A stretch of DNA of 64,000 bases, from the NCBI GenBank assembly GCA_001414345.1, contig LLCB01000019.1, positions 124,001 through 188,000 on the forward strand, written 5' to 3'. Source of the DNA: Hymenoscyphus infarciens (taxonomy: Eukaryota > Ascomycota > Leotiomycetes > Helotiales > Helotiaceae). Both the position numbers and the translations under genes were made by a program. A model generated the notes under the pieces. It saw only the letters and a list, made by a program, of their open reading frames with translations, had not been told where the DNA came from and ran no database searches. Shown piece by piece: positions 34,748-46,600 of the stretch; the first letter of the stretch is position 1, and each line of letters starts with the position of its first letter.

Positions 34748-36681
34748 ATGCATTCAACTTTAGCTTTATTGGGAGCCGTCTCTCTTGCTTTCGCTTCCCC
34801 TTGTACGACAACACCTACTTTCGACTATGTCATTGTTGGAGCTGGTACATCGGGCTTGGTGATCGCAAACCGACTTAGTGAACTCTCAGACGTGACCGTT
34901 GCAGTGATCGAAACTGGTGGTTCCGTTTGGAGCAACGAAAACGTCACAAAAATCAACGGCTACAGTCTTGCTTTCGATACCGAAATCGATTATGCTTTCG
35001 CCACAACCAACCAAACCTATGGTGATGGAGCCGCAAAGACAATGAGAGCAGGAAAGGCAATTGGTGGTACCAGTACCATTAACGGTTAGCATTCCATGTC
35101 TTGCGTCCTTCAAGTGATCTCAACTAACGAGTTTTCATAGGCATGGCCTACACTCGTGCAGAAGATGTCCAAGTCGATCTTTGGGAAGCTTTGGGCTCCG
35201 AGAACTGGAACTGGAAGAACCTCTTCCCGTACTATCTCAAGTCGGAAACCTTCGAGGCACCAGACGCAGCTCAAGCTGCCAAGGGAGCGACCTTCAGACC
35301 AGAATTCCACGGAAGTTCAGGACCTCTTAAGGTTGGCTGGGCTCAGGCGGCAAGTATGATGGACATCGCACAACCAAAAACGCTTAACTCCACCTACAAG
35401 GCACTTGGTATCAATTACAACAATGATGTCAATGGCGGTGAAATGAGTGGTTTCTCCGTCTACCCCAAAACAGTCGATACCGAGCTCAACATCCGACATG
35501 ATGCTGGACGTGCTTACTATTATCCAATTGCAAGCCGATCAAACTTGAAGCTCTTCTCTCGGACTACCGCCAATAAGATTGTCTGGTCCAACCAAACTTC
35601 TTGCGCTGATGCTGTTGCCTCTGGTGTCGAGGTTACCGATGCTATGGGAAACACTTATATCATCAAAGCCAACAAGGAGGTTATTCTATCAGCTGGTGCA
35701 TTGCGATCTCCTCTCCTTCTCGAGGCTTCAGGTGTCGGGAATCCAGCGTATGTTTTCTCACCCATCACACTACTAGTTTTCCATACTAACCATCTCCCAG
35801 ACTCTTGACCAAGCTCGATATCCCTGTCGTCGTGGATCTTCCAACCGTCGGAGAGAACCTCCAAGATCAAATGAACACTGGTCTCGTGGGTTCCGGTTCC
35901 GGCAACAACTCTGGAAGCGCTGGATACGTTCTCTATCCCACAGCCGCTGAGGTCTTCGGAGACGACTATGAGACCGTCAAGGCCAGCGTCAACCTGACAG
36001 AATATGCTCTTCTTACCTCCGCCGCTGCCAACAACGTCACTTCCGCTGCCGATTTGGAGAAGTTCTTCAAGATGCAATTTGATCTCGTTTTCGAGCAGAA
36101 CGTCACTATCGCCGAGATTCTCGTTACACCTTCTGGTGCTCTTTATCGTGTCGAGTTCTGGGCTGTAAGTCACCATTGCGGATCCTATATCCAGTTGAAA
36201 AGAATACTAACAGCTTTCACAGCTCTTGCCATTCTCCCGCGGAAGCATCCATCTCACGTCCGCCAACGCCTCTGCCCCAGCAGAAATCAACCCAAACTAC
36301 TTCATGCTCGACTGGGACTCCCTCAGCCAAGGCGCCGTCGCAAAGTACATCCGAAAAATCATGTCTACAGCCCCTCTCAGCAACGCAATCACCAACGAGA
36401 CATCCCCGGGTCTTTCTGTCGTCCCTCAAAATGCCACCAACGCACAATGGGCCTCTTGGGTCAAGACTTCTTACCGCTCCAACTTCCACCCTGTCGCAAC
36501 TGCTGCCATGATGCCAAGAGAGGTTGGAGGTGTGGTTGATAGCAACCTTACTGTTTACGGGACTGCGAATGTGAGGGTTATCGATGCTTCCGTCTTGCCT
36601 TTCCAGGTTTGTGGACATCTGGTTAGCACTTTGTATGCTGTCTCCGAGAGGGCTGCGGATCTCATCAAGGCCAGCTTGTAA
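34748..36681 (+). CDS. Secreted GMC oxidoreductase (glucose oxidase-type, AA3_2)
   Basis: Exons 34748-35084, 35141-35747, 35801-36164 and 36223-36681 join in phase to give 588 residues. A signal peptide (MHSTLALLGAVSLAFAS) precedes the FAD motif FDYVIVGAGTSGLVIANRLSE. The GMC signature regions are GKAIGGTSTINGMAYTR and GALRSPLLLEASGVGNP. The catalytic pair is H525 (SNFHPVAT) and H568 (FQVCGHLVS), the His-His arrangement of glucose oxidases and related AA3_2 enzymes, not the His-Asn pair of the cellobiose dehydrogenase at 11-14 kb. Many N-glycosylation sites fit secretion. It probably oxidises a sugar or alcohol and makes hydrogen peroxide. The substrate is not decidable from sequence. Confidence 0.92.
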
Positions 36682-37750
36682 ATACCGCTTCTCGGGGCAT
36701 GAAACATGGGGGGGGGAGGAAAGGTTTTAGGATGATGGAGGATTGGGGTTATGGTGTTTTTGGGGCGCGGGTTTAGAAGGGGGTGTCTCGGGTGTTCTTT
36801 TCCTCAACCCTTTATAGATATTAGGTTCTTTCCCACACTAAATGTTATTCCTCTCGTGAGAATGGTTTTATTTTTTTTGCTTTTGCACTTTCGAACGTGG
36901 GAAATTTCTTGATTTTTGAATTCAGCTGGACATTCCTTTTGATTATCTCCTTTCCTTAACTCATACAGCGGATCATCGTCACGTGCGATCCCCTCACATC
37001 CCTGAGCTGCAAAAGCACCACTTTTTCTCTTATAATCCTAGAAACCCTCCCCTCCTTTTTCGCGAAAGGATTCTCGTCTTCCTAAGATAAGATAAGATAT
37101 ACATGGGTGAATTATACATAGGTGAATTATACATAGGTGAATTATCATTTCACATTAGAAAATTTGATATCGACTTGTTAGATGGGACGATAATCATGTT
37201 TTTACTATTTGCTTTTAGTCGATTAATTACTAAAAGTTTTCGCGACTTGTAACGGAATATACACGTCGATCTAAAGTGGGAAGGGGCTATATATAGGTGA
37301 CTGATATAATATTTTTTTTATTAAGAAGTTTTAGTATAAAGGGGTGTAATCACCGTCATGAAATTAATAGCACTTTAAGAATCTGATAGTTTAAGTATTT
37401 ATAGTCGTACTTTAAGGTCGGGGCAAGTGGTGTGCCTGTGCTTGCTCCTCGTTGTTTACTTCTCTCCCCTTTTTAGTGGACCCCGCTTAAATTGAAGTGA
37501 TTGGATTGGTTGAGTTAAAATGTTTGTTTCACTAGTTATTTTAGTTGTGAAAGGTTGGAAATATGATACATTTCACAGAATGTACGTATTTATTCTCTAT
37601 GCTGTGATTAAATCTCTCAATTTGCCATCCACTCTTCCGTTGATCTTGGGAATTATCCAAATAGCACCAACCCCTGCCTCACTTCGCCGTAGCTGGCTCG
37701 GCTTGAGGTGGAGGTGCTGCTTCGGATTTCTCACTCGCTGGCTAAACTAT
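36682..37750. other. Intergenic, AT-rich in part, no gene seen
   Basis: The 3' flank of the GMC gene has G- and T-rich tracts. From 37090 the sequence is AT-rich with a short tandem repeat (annotated separately). No coding frame is convincing. Confidence 0.4.
37099..37143. repeat. 15-bp tandem repeat, three copies
   Basis: The unit ATACATAGGTGAATT is repeated three times, the first copy with one change (ATACATGGGTGAATT). Confidence 0.9.
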
Positions 37751-38116
37751 CTACAGGTATGTTGCAGTCCCAGACGCTGCCTTGGCTTGGGCTTCGTTTT
37801 CCGCACGATGTCGTCTTATTTTCACGGTTCTCCACCAACTGCCAAAGTCACGGAGACTATCGTCTGCAGAAATAGTTGGTGTCATCTGGGCGTTTGTAGT
37901 GCCAGTTGATGGTGGTGCTACTAGTTTTAGTTTCTGCTTTATGCCTAGGAAGCGGAATGATCTTCGCCATAACCGCGGTGCAACGTACCAGAGGCGGTAA
38001 GTTTTGTGTTCCTTGGTTGGAATGTTCAAGATGGCTTTTATTTCTTCCAGCGATCTTCCTTTTGTCTCTGGCACGAAGAGGAAGCATAACACAAGTGCGA
38101 CGAGGTTGAGGCCGGC
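37751..38116 (-). pseudogene. Orphan last exon of an MFS sugar transporter
   Basis: After an acceptor (TTTTCCACAG) the frame reads AGLNLVALVLCFLFVPETKG and RSLEEIKAIL. The PETKG motif after the last membrane helix is diagnostic of the sugar porter family. A hydrophilic tail of about 90 residues follows to the stop at 37751. No upstream transporter exon is found on the minus strand; beyond 38120 the sequence becomes repetitive and purine-rich. It is most likely a relic left by an insertion or deletion. Confidence 0.65.
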
Positions 38117-38499
38117 CTGTGGAAAATTAGCAAACTGTGGCTCTATCCGCTTATGTCCGTTCTATACTCTTTCCTATCCTTCTCAAAGGGGGCAGTATCG
38201 AGCATAAAACGAGTACCTATGGAGGAGTCAGTAAGCTTATTAGTACTAAGTATTATAAGTTGAAGTAAAGCGAAAGATAAAGTAAAGAGAGAGAGGGGAA
38301 GGCCTTCTTATATAGCGAGATAATTACTTAAAAAAGAGAGTGAAAAGAGAGAGAGGAATAGTAGGCTATATTAGGCTAACATATCCTATTAGTGGATAAA
38401 ACGTTTTATTCGGCAAGTCTGAATTTATTGACGAATCCTACGATAATGGTCAATAAGGTTAAAGCTATCTTATTGGTCAATCCATTTAATGGTGAACAA

Positions 38500-38987
38500 A
38501 ACATACCAGATCTATCTCAGGAAATAATCGACAAGATTGAGAGAAAGGACAACAAGTCTCTTCAAAATCATTGAAAGCGGGACAAGATCCTTTATGATTT
38601 TGGTGAAAATGACCAAGGATGGTGCGATATGCACTATGCGGCAAGAAAGGATTCGAAGACGGTGGGCAAGAACTGCTTGCATACGACAAGTCAAGTATGA
38701 ACAGGCATCTTGTCGACAGGAGAAACATCCACGGTGCTACCGCTCTCCATTTTGCGGCTTCGCTTGAAGCGAAAAATTCGGCGAGGGAGCTCATCAGGTT
38801 TGGTGCCGATGTGAACGCTATGGATGGACTCCGTCAGCCATCTCTATTCGTTGGGGTAAAAAAAAATCGAGAGGACGTTTTTGAGGTGCTCTTGAATGCT
38901 GGTGCCAGGTTCGAGTCTTCCATCCCCAAAGTGGCCCAAAGGATGTTGAACAATATCGCCGGCCGCAAAGCGATTTATGGTACATGA
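38500..38987 (+). pseudogene. Ankyrin-repeat gene relic
   Basis: Two frames are needed. One gives IPDLSQEIIDKIERKDNKSL; after a shift, WCDMHYAARKDSKTVGKN resembles the start of an ankyrin helix. The other has clear ankyrin repeats: NIHGATALHFAASLEAKNSA with LIRFGADVNAMDGLRQPSLF, and NREDVFEVLLNAGARF. It ends with a stop at 38987. No effector domain is attached. Confidence 0.55.
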
Positions 38988-40077
38988 GTAACCATCTTCC
39001 AGCCAGAGATGCCAGGAAACCACACTCGTTTTCTGTCCGAGAATTTTTGCTTTAGCCGTCCGCAAATCCCATTCGAGTTATTTTTTCGGGGCCAAGAACT
39101 TGATGTCCAGATGAAAACGCTTTCAGCTCAGCTGTTTCTTGTTGCGGATTGATTTATGTCACCCCATAAGAGAGGATGCTATGTAAGAGCCAAAAGGAAT
39201 TATTTGCATTGGAACACTTTCAAAAATACGTTGTGCAACAATACCCCTTTCAGACGATATTCTCTTCAAGTTTCATTTTCATCCGATCTCTATTTAATAA
39301 TTGATTATGTTTGGGACAATTTTGAAAATACGACGCGCAACAAAACCCTCTTCAGACGATATTAATTATAAAAGATATTTATTTCATATGATCTCCTACT
39401 CTTCACCAAAAATTTATTTGAAACAATGCGAAAAGTGCGATGAACAATAAATCTCATACTTATAGACCACCAAACGCTTAATTTTATCATACTAACAAAT
39501 TCTTTAGTAGAAGCAGCGTAAATCGTTCTTTGTTGCCTACTTTAACAAGATTTTGTGCAAAATATCCCCAAATACTCATAGCAATTATTGTGATGCTCTA
39601 AGAGCAAACTTACTCCGAGTTGCTAATTCCAGACTATTCCGCCGAAAGGGTGCTGGAAAACGGGGACCGCTTCTCATAAAATATCATTTACTGAATATTG
39701 TTTCAGGTCTTTGCTAAAGATTAGGACAGAATTCTTACATGATCATTGGTCAGACTTTCTTTGCCCCTTTACACGACGTATATCTTGGCCTTCTAACGGT
39801 TTTTCGAACCGTCCAATGCTTTTATCAAAAACTAATAAGCTGACTTGTTTGCGGCACAAGCGAGGTAACACGACGTCAAATGTTGTGTAAAGAAATGAGA
39901 GCTGAAAAAAGAATCAAGGAAAATACGAATTCAAAAGCAAGCATGGCTCGTAACTGCGGGGGCTTTGAAGCTGAGGTCGATGCTTCTGAGGAGGTTTATT
40001 TGGTTCTGTAGTGTAAAATGTGGGGTTGTTTTGCGCGGTGGGAAAATTATCTAAGCGAGAATAGCCTGGTTCTTGGA
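38988..40077. other. Intergenic with degenerate direct repeats
   Basis: Between about 39200 and 39600 a block of about 100 bases recurs in diverged form (AAAATACGTTGTGCAACAAT, then AAAATACGACGCGCAACAAA, each followed by CAGACGATATT). No gene is seen. Confidence 0.4.
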
Positions 40078-40085
40078 TATATAAA
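40078..40085 (+). promoter_or_regulatory. TATA box of the small secreted protein gene
   Basis: TATATAAA lies about 177 bases upstream of the ATG at 40255, followed by a pyrimidine-rich leader (CTCCCCTCCTTCC). Confidence 0.55.
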
Positions 40086-40254
40086 CACCCTTTTCAACAT
40101 CCAATTCCTCCCCTCCTTCCACTTCGCCACACTTCACAATCTGGTGCAGTCATCTTCGCGCAGTGCAATTGCTGGCTCATTGGCTTCCACACCTCAGGCG
40201 AGACTTGAATCTCAACCCAAAACCCATCACTAGTCATCACCAAAACCCTTCGAG

Positions 40255-40956
40255 ATGTTTTCTCAATTCCAACACGTCGTATCGCTCTTGGCGACCATCT
40301 TGCTAGCAAGTTCAGCCCTCGCCGACCGTCTCTTCTTTGACAACGACTCGCACCTCGATCGTGTAATCACCTTCTTCCCTGAAACCCGACACGGTTCAAA
40401 CTTCACCTTCAAGAACCCAGGTCCAATCTTCTTCGGGGCTGGCGCCAATCGTACAGTCGACCTCACCAATTTTGGTCCAGAAGGATACCCAGAAATAGGT
40501 GTGTATTCTCCGGGTTCTTTCCCCCCCTTCAGAATGCCTCGGGAGCAAGACTCTATTCCTCTCAGCAACTGTGTTCATCCTCTTACAACAAGTTATACTC
40601 ATTATCTTCCGAAAACCCTTTATCTAGCGCCATACTAACTTTAAGATTTTTTAGGCTGGAGCGGAACTGTCAAAGTTCTTTTCCCCCACCAAGATCCCAC
40701 ATCCCCGGTTCCTCATGGAGACTTCACCTTTTACCATCGGCACGGCAAGGATAATTTGACCTATTTCGACCTGTCACTCATCAACGATGGAAACAATAAT
40801 GATGGCATTCATTGGATTTTGCCCATCAATGATCATGATCCTCTCCTGATTTCTGGCTGCGATCACTTCCCCTGTAACGGCAGCTATTCGAAGCCTCACG
40901 GGTTCCAGATTAAGAAAACTTGGGATACGGATTTCAAGATCATTGTTAAGGAATGA
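40255..40956 (+). CDS. Small secreted protein of unknown function
   Basis: Exons 40255-40498 and 40655-40956 join in phase to give 181 residues. A signal peptide (about residues 1-23, ending SSALA) is followed by DRLFFDNDSHLDRVITFFPE. The mature part is rich in Gly, Asn, Asp and His (INDGNNNDGIHWILPINDHD) with only two Cys (GCDHFPCNG), which could form one disulfide, and three N-glycosylation sequons. The pattern suggests a compact beta-rich extracellular protein, but I recognise no named family. The strong TATA box and short leader suggest regulated, possibly high expression. Confidence 0.7.
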
Positions 40957-41746
40957 TGTGGGTTTCTTTGGGTCGTTGGTATAGGGATACTCTGTGCCTC
41001 ACTTTCACTCTTCGATTACCTGGATTTCACTTTTTGTGGTTGGTATGGGGGCTTCAACCTTTCTTCGCCGAGACCACACAGATTTCACTTTCTCATCACT
41101 CACCTTTCGTCAGTCACCCATTAGTTTCTACATCAAAGCAGCTTTTGTTTCTTTCACCAGATGCCTGCGACTCTCTCCAAATCTTTCAACGTTTCGTGGC
41201 TACCTAACACCTGCAAATGGGAGCGGGTTACCTCTTGACTGTGGACTTGAAATGAAAAGCGTTGGCAGATCAAAAAACCCTATCTCATGATAGAATCTAG
41301 AGGACTATAGGTTCTGGACTGAATAAAAATACAATAGACTTTCGTCACAAATTTTATTGCACGGATTCGTCTTACATATTAACAGCCTTGTTTTGGGACC
41401 ACCGGCCGCCGCCCTCTACAGTGAAATATTTCGATGCTTGTGTTGACTCCATTTCTCTTCAAATGATGAAAAAAGATTCCAGGGAGCTCGAGTGCAAGGG
41501 TTCATCATTCTTCAGTTGACAATTGTTGAGTTCGTCGCTTCAATCAGATTCGTGTTAGTCAAATGGGACCTATAAAAACAACTTGACTTACACCAACAAT
41601 AGACAACCGAATGCAAATGATATAATTGTGGAAATGAATCCTTCCAGAGAGACTTGATCCCCTCTCCACGCATCACAACTGACCCAGCAAAATAACCACG
41701 GATCAAGCAGCATTATTACCTAAACCCCTCATTCAGCCTCCGCCCA
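40957..41746. other. Intergenic, no supported gene
   Basis: This lies between convergent genes. Short frames on both strands show no coding pattern. Confidence 0.4.
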
Positions 41747-42632
41747 TCAATTCTCTCCAAGCCATCTCCCAAACCACTTCAAAGCCTGACCCTTCGCCTC
41801 AATTGCACTCTTGGTCTGCCCCTCATCCTTAGGATCAGCCCTAACAGCAAATCCATGCTTCGCCCCCTCATAAACCACCACCTCATTCCCCTCTCTCTCC
41901 TCGAGTAACTCCTTAATCTCATTAACCATCTTAATAGGAATCCCCATATCCACATCTCCAATCGCAATACTAATAGGAACCTTGATTTTCGCATAAGCAT
42001 CTGGGAACTTCATTTTACTAGGATGCGCGGTAAATGCGCAATCGATCAAATTCTCCTCTTGTGAGAGGAGGATGGTGTATTTTCCTCCCCAGCAGAAACC
42101 CGCGGAACCTATTCGGAGAGATGCGGTTGAGGGATCGGAACGGATATCTTGGTGGAATTTGAAGATCTTGGGGAGGACCGCTGATTCGCGGTTGGTGATT
42201 AGAAAGGGTATGGCTGCGGCTATGACTTTGACGAGCCAAACTGGTTTGTAGAAGATCGTTGTGAATACCGAGGGGGAAGGTGAGAGTAAGGATTCCATGG
42301 CGTGCATTGCTGATGGGGAGACAATATTTCCTGCATGGCAAGATTAGTTGTTTCGTTCAATCAGCAGAATATGAGAGAGGGAGAGTGTTACCATTCATGA
42401 AATTGGGAATGTAAGTTAGAAATCCACCATCCTTCGCGTAGAAATCCGCCATTAATCGCGCATTCGTAAGTTCCCAACCGAAGATATCAGTGACGATGAC
42501 AATCAATCCCCTGGGCTCTCCTTCCGGACGAGCGACATAGGATTGTAGGCCATGTATCGTTTCGACAGTTCCCAGTGGCTTCTCTTGTTGAACAGACCCA
42601 GTCAGACAATTCTTACAAGTGATACCCGACAT
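41747..42632 (-). CDS. Dienelactone hydrolase family protein
   Basis: Exons 42632-42392 and 42330-41747 join in phase to give 274 residues. It is an alpha/beta hydrolase with the dienelactone hydrolase triad: nucleophile C160 in GFCWGGK, an Asp at about 206-208 (IGDVDMG) and H239 (GAKHGFAVR). The N-terminus CKNCLTGS is common in fungal members. Bacterial relatives open dienelactones in chlorocatechol degradation; fungal members are mostly uncharacterised cytosolic esterases or thioesterases. No signal peptide is seen. The start is the ATG of MSGITCKN. The substrate is not inferred. Confidence 0.88.
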
Positions 42633-43675
42633 GGTAAGCGAAGCGAGTTGGTGTTGGAGGGAATTTTGAAATGCCAATTGAAATTTGGGAATCGTAAACC
42701 TTTTAATACTTTCCCTATGCTCCACACAATTGACCAAAACGATGGGATCGTGTGAGGTTAGTATGGAGATAATCGGACGTCGGCGACTCTATTTTTCAAA
42801 GGAGTTGGTAGTTAGTTAGTTGCAGTGGTAGTTTTAAGTTTTTTTTAAATCCGCGCGTAAACTCCGCCAAGGTTCCGATGGCCGATATGGAGCAAGATAG
42901 GTCTTTGACCAGGGCACTTCTGCCTTGGAAAGGCAGTTTGAAGGATTTTATAGTATTATCTTAGTTTGGAGAGGATTCTTTGAGGAACCTGGAAGATTAG
43001 GTTTTGGTTAATCACGTGACATCCCATGATGGGTGTGGCGTGCTCGTATTGCAGTTTTTCACCAGGGTACAATTGACATCTTTCAGATTCCAACATCTTT
43101 AAACATGTTCCCAATTTACCAGCTTACTTAGTACCTGACTGGTGTTCTACTAGCTTACCCGCTAGCTTACTCCATACCCCCAATAAAATTGAAATACAGG
43201 CTTACAAGTTTAGATTTGAAAACCAACAACGAAACAGAGGTATAATAAAACCATAACCCCACCCTCCCTCACTATTAAGGCAGACAGAACTTTCTTCCTC
43301 GCATTAATCAAGCGAGAAAATAGAAGAGTGAGTGGGAATGAACATAACCCCTGTCCAGACTTTCAGAGAACAAATTCTATACCTTCTACACCACAGAAAC
43401 CCCACAGCTTGATAAATTCCCATACCCACCAAGTATCGATTTTACGAGTAGGTAGTAGTACTACCAAAGTCCAAAGAATCACCATCCATAAAATCACATA
43501 CCACACACCTCAAGCTTTCAAAGACTTTCGTCCATGGAAATATGGTACATTACTATACAATCCTCTCCTCTAATAAAGAGTTTTGTCATGGGTATCTTTG
43601 CTTTCCTTAAAACGCCACCCCCATAAACACAAAACCCCCTTTCCATCCATCATCTACCAAACCTACCTAGCAGGT
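42633..43675. other. Intergenic, no supported gene
   Basis: This is upstream of the hydrolase and downstream of the SNF2 gene. It holds AT-rich stretches and short frames only. Confidence 0.4.
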
Positions 43676-46600
43676 CTAAAAGCCCTCGATCACAACCTCC
43701 GCCCCCGCATCGACATCATAAGCAACCGTGCCCTGTCTAGACCTACCTTCCTCAGCCACAAGCCCCTCCCTCTCATAAGGTTCCCCAATATCCGCCCACC
43801 CACCTCGCGCACCTTGTCTCGTTCCCACAAACCGCTCACTTTTTTCCGTAGCCGCTAACCTCTCCCCCTCCTCAGGCATCGAGTCATCATCCTCATCCGT
43901 AGCCTCGTCCGAATCGTCCTCCGTATCACCAAAGCATTTGATAAATTCAGAATCAGTCATCTCCAGCCAATTCGTGCGATCCGACTTCTCATCCTCCTCG
44001 CCCGTCAAATCAATAACCCCCGGAGCAGCTTCATACCTAGGAAAAATCAACTCCTCCTCCGCAAGCTTCAAATCCTCAACACCTCTGCCAAACACGACCC
44101 GCGGGACCTTGAGTTTAGCCATCTGCTCTGGTTCAGGAACATCCTTGATATGGAAGAAGCGACTCGCATCCACGTTCCGGACCCAATCATACATGACCTC
44201 ATCGTCAAGCAAGCTCTTGCACTTGGTGTGTTGCTCACTGCTCATCTCCGCTCGTCTCCGCATCATAACCTCCTCGATGCTGCCCTTCAAAACCAGAGTC
44301 TGGACGAAAACTGGTTTCGTTTGTCCGATTCGGTGCGCGCGCTTGATGGCCTGAACTTCGATTTGCGGACTGAAGACTGGGTTGACGAAGTACACCCTGC
44401 TAGCTGAGGAGATGTCCAGTCCGAAAGCAGCTTGCGAGACATCCATAAGTAGAACACGGAAGACATCGCTTTGATTGAAAGTCACCACGTATTGAGCGCG
44501 TCGCTGGGCATTGAGGCTTTTGGCATATATGAGATGCTTGACGCCGATGCATTCTAATGCTTGAGCAATGTAAAAAGCCGTGTTTTCAGACTCGTAAAAG
44601 ACGAGGATCTTCTCAGCGGTATGGTGGAGACTGATTTGATCCATGAGATAGGTAAGTTTTGCAGACGCGGTCGAGACGATTTTCGCATGGCTGAGTTTAT
44701 ATTTCCCCCGTTGCCTTTTCATTTTTGAGACTTGTTCTTTCCTGTGGCTCTCGCTTCTGACGTCCTTTCTTCCCGGGCCGGTGACTAATTTGAAAGGTAC
44801 CTTTCCGGAAAACTTCCGACGGTCTAAAGATTTTCGCCTCTTGGGACTTGGAGCAGACGAGGCGGTCTTTCCGAGGACGCTTGAGATGTTCTTTCTCTTC
44901 TTGGATGGGCTACTGGATATGTGTTGTTGTGCCATGGATATTCTATCTCGAGTCTTGAGGCTGGCTTGGATTAATCCTTCCAACGGATCTCTGATGTGTA
45001 TTCGCGGGTCGACAAACTTTTGGGCGGAGTGTATCATTGTAGCTCCCATTAAAGTCGGGTTCGTAGCGGTTCGATCCTATTTCTAGAGTTAGTTATTTCT
45101 TGGGAGAATGTGCGGAATTATCTAGGATTCTCAATGGAGAAGGTTTAGAAGAACTGAGAAATCCAACTTCCGGTTGACTTGAACCTCCAGTAGAATCGAT
45201 ACATCTGGTTCCCCGTTATCCCAAACCTTCCGGATAATCAAATGAGATAGTCTGGAACAACTGAGAGGTTTGGTTTTCGATTTTGCAACCTTACAAAGAA
45301 CTGGAATATGACTTACCAGGGACATGGCCAACCTAGTCGCTTCGGAAAGCCTGTTCTCGACGAATATTGGCATCTCATGGAACTCAGTGGCAACCTTGGC
45401 AATGTTGTTGGAAATCAAAATTTGATGGGCCTTGATAGATTGCTCAAGTAAATGTTGATCCTTCATAGGGATACCCGGACGGAAATTTTCAAGAAATTCT
45501 TGTGAAATTTTTAAGGTAGCCTTTGCCTCTGAAATGTCTTTACTCGACCAAAAGAACGAAGCCTCTCGCATATTTGTGAATAAATTTTTCAGGGCATCCC
45601 TATTGCCACGATTGAAGAAATAATCAGCATCGCGGCGTTCAGAGGTGACAGCGTTGGTGGTAATCAATGTGAAGAACATGTTGAGAGATATCTTGTCCTG
45701 AATAGAGCCGTCAAGATACACAACATCGTGCTTCAAAGGAGGAAGAATAACGTCTTGCTCAACGTCCTCAGGCCGATGACGGATGATCATACTCTCCAAT
45801 GTAGCTCTCAGACAATCCATATTTCCACGGCTTTTGAGTCCGTGGCGTGGTTGCATAACATGCTGGACCCAAGATGCGTGGTCGTTATCATTCCCCGATG
45901 TTGCCCAAGGTCTCATCTTGAGGTAAGTAGTGGCGATGTTTCCAAGCTTCTCTAGGTCTTTTCGCTCTTGTTGATGAAGCAAGGTTTCCATTTCACGTAC
46001 TGCTTCCTGGACAACGGTAACACTATCACTGTCTGCTTTCTCTGATGTGTAGGCTGAAGTCGAGGATGTAATAGAGTTGTTGCTGCCAACTTCGGCACCA
46101 TATAGTCCTTGAGTAGGGGTTCCGGAGACGATCCATCTGGCATCAAGTTGCAATCCATCGAGTACGACCATTGCTTCGGTCTTTTGGTTCTTGGACGCAT
46201 TACCAAAGTTGTGTCCTTCGTCGGTAATCAAACGCTTGAAATGCAAATCCTTCAATGGTGACCGATATACGCCGTCTACTTTGAAGCATGTACAATTGCG
46301 TTCTCTCGAAGAGCCAATATAGGGGCAATCGCAGGCTTTGTTGGCGCTTCCAATGCCTCGACCTTGTGAATCAAGGCCGTCTTTGGATTCTCGGTCGAAA
46401 CGTGGCTTGGAAAACAGAATGATATCAAATTCAGCCATCTCTTCTGCGGGAGGCAGCTTTTCGTTCCCATTCTTCACAATCAAGACCTTCAACCCGACTG
46501 TGTGCTTTTGGATTTCCTGAACCCATTGCTGGATTAGATTGGCGGGAACAACAACGATAGTTGCACAGGTGAGCCAAATTTTGCGAGGTGCGGTTTCGAT

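Noticed and set aside
43938..45086. Plus-strand frames over the SNF2 gene
   Set aside because: They are antisense shadows of the helicase C-terminal lobe and tail.
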